Positions 1 through 12,572 of a stretch of 64,000 bases of DNA are shown here, piece by piece; the stretch's first letter is position 1, and each line of letters starts with the position of its first letter. Origin of the DNA: Diadema setosum. Lineage: Eukaryota; Echinodermata; Echinoidea; Diadematoida; Diadematidae. The position numbers and the translations under genes are program-made. Under the pieces are notes generated by a model. That model did no database searches, was not told the origin of the DNA, and worked only from the letters and a program-made list of their open reading frames with translations. The stretch spans positions 26,842,650-26,906,649 of the forward strand of contig CM067075.1 of the NCBI GenBank assembly GCA_033980235.1. The letters run 5' to 3'.

Positions 1-67
1 AGAAGATGATTAAAGCCGCGATAAAATACTATATGTTATTTGCTGTGACTGGTGTGTCGCTGTTTCA

Positions 68-118
68 GTTGTTGTTGTTATTGTACTTGTTGTTGTTGTA
101 CTTGTTGTTGTTGTTGTT
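68..118. repeat. Imperfect (GTT)n microsatellite
   Basis: GTT/TTG trinucleotide run broken by two TACTT interruptions. It gives Leu-rich frames on the plus strand and Thr-rich frames on the minus strand, which are artefacts of the repeat. Confidence 0.9.
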
Positions 119-286
119 TCTGATTTATTCATTGTTGTGTAGCGGTCTGCCTCCTGGAATCTATCGCGTCTTGTGCAGAGTCTGTGCTGGGATTTCAAAA
201 TCTGACAAAAATCCCCTAGCCAGCAAAGACAGGATACAGAGCCGCGTCCTGTCCTTTCCTTTACACCATGCGGAAGCAATAAAACA

Positions 287-626
287 GACACCCACGAGTC
301 ATACAGCTCATGGATTTTACACTAGGCAAAACAAGGCCCTTGAGTCCGACACTAAGAAAACAAGGCCCACGAGTTTAACACTAGGTACCCAACGCCAACA
401 AGTTGGACCCTTAGCAAAAAAGGCCCACGAGTTCGACATTACATCACAGGGCTTAGTGCGTCGAACTCGTGGGCGTTGTTTGCCCATCAGTGTCGGACTC
501 ATGGACCTTATTTGCTTAGTGTCGAACTATTTGGCTGAATGAATCGTGGGCTGTATAATTTGTGGGCTGTATGACTCATGGGCTGTACGTCTCGTGGGCT
601 GTATGATTCGTGGGTGTCGAACTCGG
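287..626. mobile_element. Foldback element built of CCCACGAGT subrepeats
   Basis: The left part carries several direct copies of a unit around CCCACGAGT followed by TAACACTAGG- or CGACACTAA-like sequence. The right part carries the inverse unit (AACTCGTGGGC, then GTGGGCTGTATGA) repeated five or more times. The termini form an inverted repeat: GACACCCACGAGTCATACAGC at the left matches the reverse complement of GCTGTATGATTCGTGGGTGTC at the right with one difference. Modular arms made of short subrepeats are typical of Foldback-like DNA elements. No transposase is encoded, so it would be non-autonomous. I see no convincing target duplication. Confidence 0.6.
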
Positions 627-1107
627 AACTAAATCCTCCAAAACCGACGCGAGACTCACAGTAGAGTACAGAAACTGGGCAGTGTAGAACACTTTGGTCC
701 TAATTATTTATCGCCATCTTATTTTTCCTTTGCCTTCTCATTATCATTATTTGAATCCATGGCACCTAATACTCCAGAAGGAGGTATTACTTATAACGCA
801 CATCAATAATCATTCCAGCGTATCACAGCTGTGCCCAGGAAATGGCGATTTGAACTGTTCCGTGTTTTCGTAAATAACCATTCAATCAAGTCGCCGAGCG
901 TGGAGACAGACAGCCTTAATTGAAAAACATGCGACCCTTGCAGAATAAGTCAGAGGCGGCATCACTGAGCATGCTGAGTAAATATATAGCCCAATAAATT
1001 TATTAATGAATTTCATATCAAAATTGATAGTTGAATGCAATAACGAAAAAAATAAATTCAAATGCAACCGATCTATGGTTACGATATATCAAACATAAAG
1101 AGAAAGG

Positions 1108-1109
<2 letters not shown>
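627..1109. other. Non-coding stretch, nothing recognised
   Basis: AT-rich unique-looking sequence. No open frame, repeat or splice pattern that I can support. Confidence 0.5.

Positions 1110-1168
<59 letters not shown>
1110..1168. repeat. Compound (GT)n(GA)n microsatellite
   Basis: About 12 GT units pass directly into about 17 GA units. A smaller GA run lies at about 1277-1293. Confidence 0.95.
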
Positions 1169-1171
<3 letters not shown>

Positions 1172-2007
1172 ATGAGACATTTGAGATGTATTGTCAAAAA
1201 AACTTATTTAGCGTTCGTTATGTCAACTTCAAACCTTTAAAGCAAGCGCTTCGAATCCAGTGATAACCAGCTTGAAAGAGAGAGAGAGAGAGAAACCGAG
1301 AAACCTTCCAGCTAATAATTAGCTCAAAGTTAAAGACATCCAAAATAAAAATTACAAAGAAAAAAATCCCTGTGTGTGATAACAACCAGTTATGCACTAC
1401 TCGTACTTGGTGATTTTCTGTAAAATGCATACTTTATCCATCTAACCCTCCCACTTCCGGGTGTTGATTAATTCCCTTCATCACACCCCCCCCCCCCCCC
1501 CCACTTCCTATCCCCTTACCACCTCCACCACCGCCACCATAACCAACTCCACTCCCTCCTGGCGACACATAATGCAAAGGTTAATGGCGAAATTGCCCTT
1601 TTTTACGGTTAAAATGGAAGCGAATTTGCTTGAAAACCCGGCTGATGTTCTCTCACTTAAAGGCCGTCCATTCCTTTTTCAAACGTTACAAAACTTTGCA
1701 TGATTAAAGAACAATGTTGCCCAACAACGTGTACGAAATTGTAAGGTAATACACCTCAGAGCTTTTAAATAAGAAGTGAAAAACTAACTCCATGTCACTC
1801 GAGAATACGTTCCCCATTTGTGAAGAGAACAAGAGTTGGAATTTTGTCGGCGTCTGAATTAAAAACGACAAAATACTTGAAACTATAATTCTATCATTGA
1901 TTCCTCCTCCCCATCATCAGGAAGCTTTCAGTTCTAGGAAGAAATATCTTATGTATCTACATAGTATACCTCTATACGGGCTTATGAAGGTTGCAAAAGA
2001 GACACAT
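1169..2007. other. Non-coding stretch with a C17 tract
   Basis: Contains a pure C run at 1486-1502 followed by a C/A/T-rich stretch (CCACCACCGCCACC-like). No convincing exon or element. Confidence 0.5.
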
Positions 2008-2355
2008 CAGTTGCGGATCCAGGTATTCCGTGGGGGGGGGGGGGGCAAAGAAATATTTCTGGCGCCACTTCCGGGATTAATCAGCTAACAAGTAAAACAC
2101 ACACTCACACACACACACACACAAACGATCCCGTGCATTTTTTTTTTCGTTTCTCGTGCTACTTCCGGGTTTCATCGGCTGACAAACAAAAACAAAAACA
2201 AACAAAAAAAAGCCACAGCGCAATTTTCGGGTGCAACAATTGAAGGGGGCGCACGTGTCCCCTTTTATTATGTTATTTCTATTTCTTTTATTTTCCAAAA
2301 AACAAAATAAAGGGGGTGCGCCCGATGCGCCCCCCCCCCTCCCGATCCGCCACTG
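2008..2355. mobile_element. Small TIR element (MITE), CAGTGGCGGATC ends
   Basis: The left end CAGTTGCGGATC and the reverse complement of the right end, CAGTGGCGGATC, match with one difference. Each end continues into a G-run (G14 at 2032-2045; C10 at 2330-2339, read as G on the other strand). The ~350-bp interior has no coding capacity and holds a CA run (2103-2122) and A-rich stretches. The flanks CACAT (left) and CACAC (right) are a possible imperfect 5-bp target duplication. The structure is that of a non-autonomous DNA transposon; the superfamily is not determined. Confidence 0.6.
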
Positions 2356-3182
2356 CACACGAAGTTTAAAAGGCCTCTCAATCTCTCCACACCCTATATA
2401 CAGTCAGACGTCCGGCCATAATACCCAGGCTCCCTTCTCCACCATCCCCCTCTCCTTGTTGTGCTAACCTTTTTTACTCTTCTCGAATGGGCGGCGGTCA
2501 TGATGGATTCGGTCTCGCAGCGAGACGAAATAAGGGCTGCACTATCTTTGATACCCCTGGACAGGATGGCTGGACTCCACCGAGACTCCGTTGACTTGTT
2601 GCAATACTGGACGGAGAAACATGACTACTATCATAGGACGATTAGAATTGAGTAAAAGATCTGAAATTTATAAGAAGAGATGAGCAGATACAATTGTGAA
2701 TAGATATATGTATAAACAATAAATAATGGAACGCAACGTCTAGTGATTCTTCAAAACAGCAATAAATCAGAAATACAGCGCAAGCAATCGAGTGAGGAAA
2801 TAAAACATACACCAACAGCACCTAATGTGTGACATAGAACACAGCAGCGACACAAGATGACAGTGCGTGTCAACAGAGGAAAAAAAAAAGAGAAGAAGAA
2901 GAAAAAACAAAATGCTGAGCATTCCATGACAACCCTCGGGGGTATTAGAAAATGGAAAATCTGCTTCATACTGATTCATAATGCGGAAACAGCGTGCATG
3001 CGTGATGACAGAAATTCACTTGAGTGCGAGATGATGGGTAGAAGACATTATTCACGTCAATTCAAAAATGTAATGGCTGCTTTTCAATACATTTACGTTG
3101 TATGACGACGGAGCATTTGCCATCCTTCCACCACGATATTTTAGAGGAAAAAACACAAGCACACACAAGTAAATTATGAAAT
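2356..3182. other. Non-coding stretch, nothing recognised
   Basis: Open frames here are short and have no recognisable domain. An A/G-rich patch lies at 2879-2910. Confidence 0.5.
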
Positions 3183-3207
3183 ATTTATATGTATACATAT
3201 ATATATA

Positions 3208-3265
<58 letters not shown>

Positions 3266-3298
3266 AATATAATAATATATATATCATATTACACACAT

Positions 3299-3370
<72 letters not shown>

Positions 3371-3371
3371 T
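3183..3371. repeat. (TA)n microsatellite ending in (GA)n
   Basis: Long TA arrays (about 3194-3262 and 3301-3344) pass into GA (3345-3371), which stops ten bases before the Tc1-like left end at 3381. Confidence 0.95.
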
Positions 3372-3380
3372 ATAGATATA

Positions 3381-3569
3381 CAGTTGTCCTCAACATTATT
3401 CATACCCCATGGAAAAAAAAAAATCTTTTTTGGATTCTTCATCTGTGTATCTTTTGTCTACTTGATGGTATGCACAAATCCAGGTGTGAGTTGGCTCAAC
3501 CTTATTTGCATAATAATAGATATGGACAAAAGTTATTTTAGTACATGTTCAAAATTATTCATACCCCTG
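3381..3569 (+). repeat. Left IR/DR arm of the Tc1-like element
   Basis: Outer repeat at 3381-3408 and inner direct copy at 3547-3569, about 165 bp apart. In IR/DR elements these are the transposase binding sites. Confidence 0.85.
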
Positions 3570-3777
3570 ACCAAGTCTCAACATAAATGATATTCTTAGA
3601 CTATGCCCTTTGTTGTGCATTCCTGTGAATATGCTATCTTTGTCCGAAGATTTTCCAATGGAACAAATACCTTTTGTGTTGAGCAGATAAAAAAAAAAAT
3701 GTAATCCAGAGTAGCATCTTTCAAGAAGAGTATAAATAGAGGGAATGCATGCAAGTCATACTCAGTTTCTGATCATT

Positions 3778-5149
<1,372 letters not shown>

Positions 5150-5171
5150 AGAGAGATATTGGACTCAGCCT

Positions 5172-5360
5172 AGGGTATGAATAATTTTGAACACAGCACT
5201 TCTTGAAAATCCATGAATATGAATATGAAGAATTTATGAAACTGTGTATTGTTGTTATTCTGTCGCTTGTTGGTAACTCATGAACAAACTAGACAAGATG
5301 CACTCAAAAGCTAGAAATAACAAAAATTAACAAGGGTATGAATAATTTTGAGGACAACTG
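5172..5360 (-). repeat. Right IR/DR arm of the Tc1-like element
   Basis: Inner repeat at 5172-5193 and outer repeat at about 5333-5360, inverted relative to the left arm. Confidence 0.85.
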
Positions 5361-5362
5361 TA

Positions 5363-6280
5363 GATATAACAGTCCGTATAAAGAGCAATCTGATTACAAT
5401 TAAATTCAACAATTTTGACGTCCTTCCCGACTTAATCTTAAGTTGCTGTGGTTATATTTCTGACTGATTCGGCAGTATTTCCTGATTGATCACCATTTGT
5501 GTCCTGTCTTCATTGATACGGTCAAGAAGTCTGATACGTGATCAATTATAGGAGAGATAAGAGGCTGAAAACATTCCAGAAAACAGTACGCCACAAAAGT
5601 ACCCTCAAGGTACTGCATGCAACTTTTGTAGGATTTGTGATGACGGTTCGCGTTCATTTTGATAAACGGCAGTTGAAAAAAAAAAATGCATTCTCGTGTT
5701 CTCTGTTCTTATATGAATCTCTCTCTCCCGCTCTGCGGAGAGTCATCAATTACATTGTGTCAGAGCGAAAGCTTGATTTTATACTTAAAAGTTCAAATCC
5801 AAGCCCCGCTCAAATTGACTTTGATGAAAGCTGAATGATATTGGACGAAAAAGAAGAACTTTCATAGCAATAGTTACCTGTATTAAAACAAGAAAGCTTT
5901 GGAATTTAACGTTCCTAACTCTAGCTTCTTACATTAGTCGCAATCATACATACGTGTAAATTGTTGGTGATTATGATTTCATCAAATCAGTACTTCACAA
6001 TATCGCCCCCAGTTTGCCTTAACATACATTTTCAAGGATAATTTCATCTTTTGACATAATCGTAGGCCTACATAACTATACAATGTTGTCTGTCTGTCGC
6101 ACCTAAGTATTGTGGTCTTGTAATAACCCAGCACCCGTTAATTTCTTTGGGAGAAAAAGTTGTACCTGCTAGATCATCAACACGAATCGTAATATTTATG
6201 ACATTTTCTAATGTTAAATTACTCATACGGACCGTTACAATGAAATGACATCAATATTACTAATCGTTGGAAAAGGTGAT
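5363..6280. other. Non-coding stretch, nothing recognised
   Basis: AT-rich sequence. A 98-codon frame at 5538-5834 shows no recognisable motif and no splice context. Confidence 0.5.
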
Positions 6281-6835
6281 GTTCGTCATTCCAAAGATTG
6301 GTTATTCCGAAGGTTCGTAATTCCAAAGATCCGTTATTCCAAAAAATGAAATAAGGCTCCTTATTTCAAAGGTTCATTATTACGAAAAATGGCAGATTCT
6401 GTTGATCTTGATGTTAGATGATCCGAAAATGAACAAGGGTTCTAATCCAAAATTTGAGGAGTTATTCCGGAGGTTTGTTAATCCAAAATGAAAAAAAAAA
6501 AAAAAAAAAAAACGTTATTCCGAATGTTCGTTAATCAAAAAATGAAAAAAAAAAAAGGTTCGCTTTCCGAAAATGAAACAAAAAACAAACAAACACAAAC
6601 ATACAAAAACAAGTCAACAATACAACCAATCATAAACGAAACAAAACAAAGGTACGTGCTAACAAACTTTCAAGAATTACAAAATGTATTTCTCTTTCGA
6701 ATTAACAAACCTTCGGCATAACAAACCTTTCATTTTTTTTTTTCAACTTCGGGTTAACGAACCGTCGGAATAACGAACTTTATTTCATTTTTGGAATTAT
6801 GAATCTTCGAAACGACGAATCATTATTCGGTTTAA
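6281..6835. mobile_element. Foldback element built of GTTATTCCGAA subrepeats
   Basis: The left arm (about 6281-6560) is made of degenerate direct copies of a unit like GTTCGTTATTCCGAA, separated by AAAATGAA(A)n. The right arm (about 6690-6835) carries the inverse units (GGAATAACGAAC, TTAACGAACC, AACAAACCTTC). The end GTTCGTCATTCCAAAGATT pairs with the inverted right end. Poly-A runs at 6489-6511 and 6545-6556 come from the AAAATGAA spacers. There is no open frame beyond the low-complexity one. This is the structure of a Foldback-type non-autonomous element, and no obvious target duplication was found. Confidence 0.6.
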
Positions 6836-7365
6836 AGATCTGTAACAGCTGAAAACAAGCGAGACTTCAAAATTGTATGATTGTCTTATTTCTGGTCTGA
6901 TTCAGGTGGAATTTGTAATCTTTTCTTTTTTGTCTGTATTTATCTTGAGTATTACAGTAAACCTGAACATAGTCTGGGATTGCCCTTGAAGATACGTGCC
7001 AGTTTTGTAAGGTCCAATTATGTCTGTAAGCCCGTTTTGTCACTGTCCTAGCCCAGCAACAATGCTTTAACCTTTTAGCTTGTATTCTTTTATCCCTTTT
7101 ACTGTGAAACTCAAGTTCGGGCGAAGAAAAATCATTGCTGTTCTCATTTCGAAATCACTTAAAGCCCTTCTAACTAGCCGAATGTAATGAACATTCATGG
7201 CACAAGCAAGCATCGACTCGGCATTTTTTTTTTTTTTGATGAGAGAGAAAATAACTTAAAACAGCTTAATTTTCCATCCAATAAGCCTGGTCCCTTGTCA
7301 TGCTTGTCTTTTGTTCTCACTGGCATATTTTGGCGCGCACTTTTCGGTTTCGCCTCATCCTACAG
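6836..7365. other. Non-coding stretch, nothing recognised
   Basis: AT-rich unique-looking sequence; nothing supported. Confidence 0.5.
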
Positions 7366-8028
7366 TTCAATTCAATTCAATTCAATTCATTTATTCTTCT
7401 TTTTCCAACAAAACATAACGCATAATAAATTTGGAATTACATCATAAACATAAACATTCGACTTTGCAAAAGATAAATGATACAGATAACGAAAGAACAC
7501 ATACTGGAAAAAAAGTACAAAGTTATGCTTCAGTTGAGAAAAAAAAAAGAACTGAGAGGTCCACTAAAAAGCAAGCTTGTACGTTGTGAACCACTCAAAA
7601 AATGAACAAACTTATAAATTACTTATTTACAAATACTTATCACACTACGACAGAACAGAACAAGACAGGAGAAATACAAAAGACATGACACGACTTGACA
7701 AAAAAGACGGAAAGAATGGAGAGAGAGAAAGGAAAAGAAAAAAGAGAGAATGCCTACACGCTGAACTAGGGAAATGGAACAGGGGGTGATTGAAAATGTG
7801 CTTCAGAGGCGCAGGCTGGTACTGGACGCAGCTGTGCAAGGATTTGATGGCTATTATACATAATAAAACACGTAATCTATTACGCAATAATGAAGCCAGT
7901 GATCGAAAGATTGGTGGATGGATGATGAACCCTGAGGTTGATGAGATCTAACTGATAAAGAATATATCAGAGAGGATTTAAGAGAAATGATTTGAACTTG
8001 CGCTTAAAAGAATGCAAAGAAGGGGAAT
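7366..8028 (-). mobile_element. 5'-truncated non-LTR retrotransposon 3' end (CR1/L2/Jockey-like)
   Basis: Read on the minus strand, a short reverse-transcriptase C-terminus is followed by a ~600-bp 3' UTR and a tandem tail. The tail appears on the plus strand as TTCAA repeats at 7366-7388 (ATTGA repeats on the element strand). Short tandem tails in place of poly-A are usual for CR1/L2/RTE-type elements. The copy is truncated near 8028. Confidence 0.65.
7967..8028 (-). pseudogene. Reverse transcriptase C-terminal remnant
   Basis: The minus-strand frame reads NSPSLHSFKRKFKSFLLNPL then stop (stop codon at 7967-7969). The pattern S-x-x-x-FK-(K/R)-x-(L/F)K-x-(F/Y)L-L followed by a stop is the usual C-terminal end of CR1/L2/Jockey-type reverse transcriptases. 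Only about 20 residues remain, so the exact clade cannot be told. It sits directly upstream of the element's 3' UTR and tandem tail. Confidence 0.6.
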
Positions 8029-8594
8029 TTTTTATTTTTTATTTCAGTGCTGACCTGACCGACTTTATACGGTACCAGTTAGTCGTGGACTATTGAGGTC
8101 GGGTTGGGAGAAGGGTGGTATGTAACCTTCTTTTTTAAGATAGTGAAAGCAGAAACATTCTTAAGCACAAACCCCGGAGGTGGCTAGCTCCCTGTAAAAC
8201 TTCAAGAAATTTGTTCGGTTTGAGGGACGGGGGGATGGTATTTATCCTCAGCAATTGATGGGGTTATAACATAACACCCACGCCTAAATGGTGAGAAATA
8301 AAACAGTTTTGGAATTCCTCTGATTGGTATGTCACTCTCTTTAATTAGCCCCCAACTGTTAATTAACTAAAAGATGATTGCACCCCCCCCCCCGTCTTAA
8401 TACGGCGTGGTGCAAACGAGCCGCCCCAGGTAATCATGGACCGCTTGTTCTTCACATGGAAATTCATGAAACTTGCATTTCTGAAAAGGTCATCAGATTA
8501 CCGTGACTTCGGGTAGTTAGGAGGATAATCCATAACACAAGATAGTGTACTGATGTACATTGAAATACGGGACGCGGAACAGAGGGGGCGATAA

Positions 8595-8625
<31 letters not shown>

Positions 8626-9203
8626 GTGTGTGCGTGTGTGCTAGTATGTGTGTTACATTGTATTGCGTTTTAATTCTTTCCTCTCAACAACGAGGCTGAA
8701 GTTCATCATATTTTCTTTTAATCAATTCGGAGGAGGATTTAATTTTTCCCCTTTCGCATTCTCTCTAATTTTTTCTTCTTCTCCTGTTTTCCGAAGATGA
8801 CATGTAGGGGTGCCTACGGAGGTACCGTATATAGATGTCACGTGACCGAACCTTGTGGATTAAAGTGCAGTTCCACACGACGGTCACGTTGACTTCAACA
8901 TACAATGTACGAAGTAAAATGAGATTAATAGAACGAAGGAGAGTGTACCAGAGCTGGATCTATAGGTTAAGAGGGACATAGAATTTCAAGTTTAACGTGT
9001 ATACACTAAAGTAAATCTAGTTGGAACTACGAAAGCAAACTAAAGAAAGTGGAGACAACATTTTTTTTTTTTGGGGGGGGGGGTTAAAATGATTACTTTC
9101 ATTTCTTTCATTTGAAATCATTTAAAATAAATCCTTCCTTATCTCAATACATAAATAAACATAATTTTATGTAAAATAAATGTAGTGTTGCAAAAAGAGA
9201 CGG
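8029..9203. other. Non-coding stretch with GT-rich patch
   Basis: Contains a C11 run (8383-8393), an imperfect GT/GC-rich microsatellite (about 8596-8650) and T12G11 (9061-9083). No supported gene. Confidence 0.5.
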
Positions 9204-9272
9204 TCACACTGGGACAAGATCGCTAAGTGTAAAATCGCGATCTTTAAGGTCTTGATCTTTTGCCAGTGTATC
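9204..9272. mobile_element. Very small TIR hairpin element candidate
   Basis: GGTCACACTGGGACAAGATC at the left pairs, with mismatches, with GATCTTTTGCCAGTGTATCC at the right. The interior AATCGCGATCTT is itself partly palindromic. A ~70-bp terminal-inverted-repeat element is possible, but with one copy and no target duplication this is weak. Confidence 0.35.
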
Positions 9273-9337
9273 CACGGCTATTGTGTAGTGTAAGAAGAAA
9301 GTGGTTGCAGTTTAACAGATTGCAATGCATTATGAAC

Positions 9338-9368
<31 letters not shown>

Positions 9369-11489
9369 CAAGGAGCCGAGTAAAGTCGGGCAGGTGTATA
9401 TGGGAAATACGTGTTGTAGCAAAATCAGACCGTCCTCAATACGGGTTAAACGAATTAATATGTATGGGGTGTTGGGTGTGCCTTCCCACCTTTGCTTGTG
9501 TCATCCCTCCCCCCCCCCCAACCCCCCAATGAATTGATTTTATTCATAATATCCACAGATATACAGAGACAGACAAACGCACAAACATGCAAATAAGCAT
9601 GCTCAAAAAAGCAAGACAAAAAACTGTAGGCAGTGGCTGAACCATTGAGCATCAGAACGAGCCTTAAACTTTACGGCATGCGGATAAACGTCGTTATTAC
9701 ACTAACTTTCTTTGAATCGTTTCTGTTTACTTTCTAAATGACGTCTGATTCACGGAGCTGATGAAAAGGAAAAGAAAAGAAAAATGAGGATAAAAGTAAA
9801 ACAAATTATATGGAATAACGTTGGATATTAAGTACTGATTGCAGTCATGCATACTCATAAACGAGGCCCGCGGCAGTCCGTCTGCTTGACATCACCTTTT
9901 GGATCGAACAGCGCTCCGACTTCGAGACAGTGATTGTAGGAGATTCAGATCGCGCGAACTCAAGCTGATCGAATGATTACGGACACGTATATAATTCATC
10001 AACGTGGATGAATGAACTCACCAGTCGCCGTCTGCCGCATTAAACGCTGCGGTTCGTGCCGATGTCACCTCGCATGCTCCGCTGGTCGGTCGAGTCAAAA
10101 GTGAAATTAGAATCGCTCTGATTCAATTCGTCAGATGGATGCACGCTGCGAGTTTGTAACTGCCTGCACTTTTTGTATTTTGCAATTTTACTTCATTTTG
10201 AAGGCATACACTTTAACCGAATGAACTTGTAGACAGATGCATACGGTTAAAGTATACCGGAGGACTGAGCCTAATGTATGTTTAGGCGAGGCTTTAACCT
10301 GTAGAAAATACCACTACGAGCACTTATTCTTTCAGGAGTACGGAAAAAAAAAGACTCCGCAGTTTTTCTTCAGCTTAGATCGTAGCCTACACCCGCAGGC
10401 AAAAACTGGAGTGTATGAATAAAACCAATACCCTGACATTTAGCTGGATTTTGTTATCTATGTATTTGTTTTACCTTGCTATGTTAATTTTCTTTTTTTC
10501 TTAAAAGAATTTCAATCAAGGCCGAAGTTGTTTTCTATGCAGATAAAAAGCAAGCAAAAAGCTTCTATGAATACTAACTAAAGCGTCCAATGCAACAACA
10601 ACAGAAAAGAAGAAATTCCAGTCCTTATCGATGTTGGATGAAGAGTGAAATCAAACACTCTAAATGGCAAAGGTTTCTTTAGGAAAGCAGTGTTTTTGAT
10701 ATTCATATAACCCCTTGAAACAAAGATGCCAACTACAACCGCATGCACGAACTGGAAGATGTGATGACGGGATCGCGTAACTATTCCCTCCACTGACTTG
10801 CATGCACATTCTCCTGTGATTTTGGTACCTTTGCATTATACGAAGAATCGCAGAAAATCAATGTTTTTCCTAAGCAATGTCAGGTATAGGAAATGGGGTA
10901 GAATTTAACGAATTAGTGACTTAAAAAAAAACCGAAAAGTTATATCATTGTGTACGTACACTGTATACACCAGTAGGAGAATTAAAAATAGCGACGCCAG
11001 CGACGCATCTAATTCACTCATTTATCTGGTTGCAACGTTTGCTGTTCCCTGAAAAACATTAAAATGCTAAAACAAACACACAAAAGATGCTAACTCACGT
11101 CTAATTTTGAGGTAAGTTTCAAACTCTTCTGTTTGTTTGACTTCACTCTTTGAATAAAAGTCAGCAGCTTGAACACAAAGAGGAAAACATAAAGAAAGAA
11201 AGAAAGAAAGAAAAAAAAAACACCAGCACTTTCAGTACAATCAGCGTGCAAGCGACCGTGACTGAAACTCGCGTGATGCGTAGAGTCGCTAGGGGAAAGT
11301 GTACAGACGGCCTCTCAGACAGCTAGTCGTTTTGGCGCGCAGGAAGAGACAATAATATTCAGTATCGACGATAATCGACACTGTGTGTCGTACCATTTTC
11401 CTAAGAGCATTGTCTTATCCTTGTGATTAATTCTTCCAACTCTTTCGCACGCTCATGGTCTCCACTGATTATTCCGTCTGGCATTTGAG
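9273..11489. other. Mostly non-coding; CpG-richer patch near 9.86-10.11 kb
   Basis: Holds an (AAAAC)n run (about 9329-9370), a C11 run (9509-9519), a patch with more CpG than its surroundings (about 9860-10110) and GAAA repeats (about 11187-11212). No exon is supported; a weak minus-strand coding-like end lies at 11401-11490 (see findings). Confidence 0.5.
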
Positions 11490-11720
11490 ATCGACAATGC
11501 ACAGACATACAGACATACAGACAAACCCACACACGCACACACACGCACATACACATCATCAGATCGTCACCGTCGTCATCTTCATATACATGTACACTGT
11601 ACATCCTCAACCAGATCGGCAACGCACAGACACATAGCCACACAGACATAAAATCACACCCACACATCCAACACACACACACGCACACATACACACACCC
11701 ACACACACAGTCACACAAAC
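11490..11720. repeat. CA-rich imperfect microsatellite region
   Basis: Degenerate (CA)n with (ACAGACAT)n and (ACACGC)n variants, interrupted by about 60 bp of unique sequence. It causes long Cys/Val-rich minus-strand frames that are not genes. Confidence 0.85.
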
Positions 11721-12534
11721 ATACCCATCATCCAAACAGTAAAGCAATCACAAAAGAAAAAGGAAAGAGTGCTACCCCCCCCCCCCCCCCCCCCCCCGCA
11801 GAAAGTACAGAAAATATTGAAACAAATAACTGCACCGCCTATAATTTCAGGAGACGCCCAGCTAACGTTCGTTCCGGGAAAGAAAGTGACCAAGTCTTAT
11901 ATTTACTCTTCGTCTATGCCATCCATTATGTCTAAGCGCGCATCTCGCTACGGTAGGCTTAGCTTTCCGAAAACGTGACAAACGGGTGTTTACAATTTCA
12001 AAAACCATAACCCTCCCTCCCTCCCCTCCTTCCCCCCCCCCCCCCCCCCACTCGCCGCCTCCCGGCAGTTTAAATTGAAATCGCCAAATGGTCAGATCTT
12101 CCGGCTGGGATGTGCTCTTAAAACTCCGCAAGAGAATATCGGCGGCTTAAGGCATATTGCTGCGATTTAAGCACCAGTTTCCCCGTCAGATAGCTGTTGT
12201 GGGGTGCAATATACAAGTTAAGTTGTATTATGTTATCATATGTTATTATGAATCGTAAATCTAGCGAGTCTAGCGAGATTGAAATGATAATAATTGTGTT
12301 TATCAAATTCTGTCTCCTCCATCTGTATAACGTATTCACGTATACTCTATTCGCCATCAGACATGTCAGATGAGAATTCACTGGCTATATGAATACGGTT
12401 TAGATTTGAGATTCCATAGATCCAACCAAAGTCAGTAGATTTTAGGACGACCTCTATACATGTTATACATCATTTCAAAAGTACTGGCATTTCGATAGTT
12501 TCAACCACTTTCTGCAGGAAATGGGTCGACTTAC
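11721..12534. other. Non-coding stretch with two long C-tracts
   Basis: C23 at 11775-11797 is the longest homopolymer of C or G in the window; C18 is at 12032-12049. No gene supported. Confidence 0.6.
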
Positions 12535-12572
12535 CTTGTCGATATTTGGTCCTCGGAATTTTCTTTCGGTAA

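Noticed and set aside
6..542. 178-codon plus-strand frame
   Set aside because: Begins in a GTT repeat (poly-Leu) and continues through the foldback element; not a protein.
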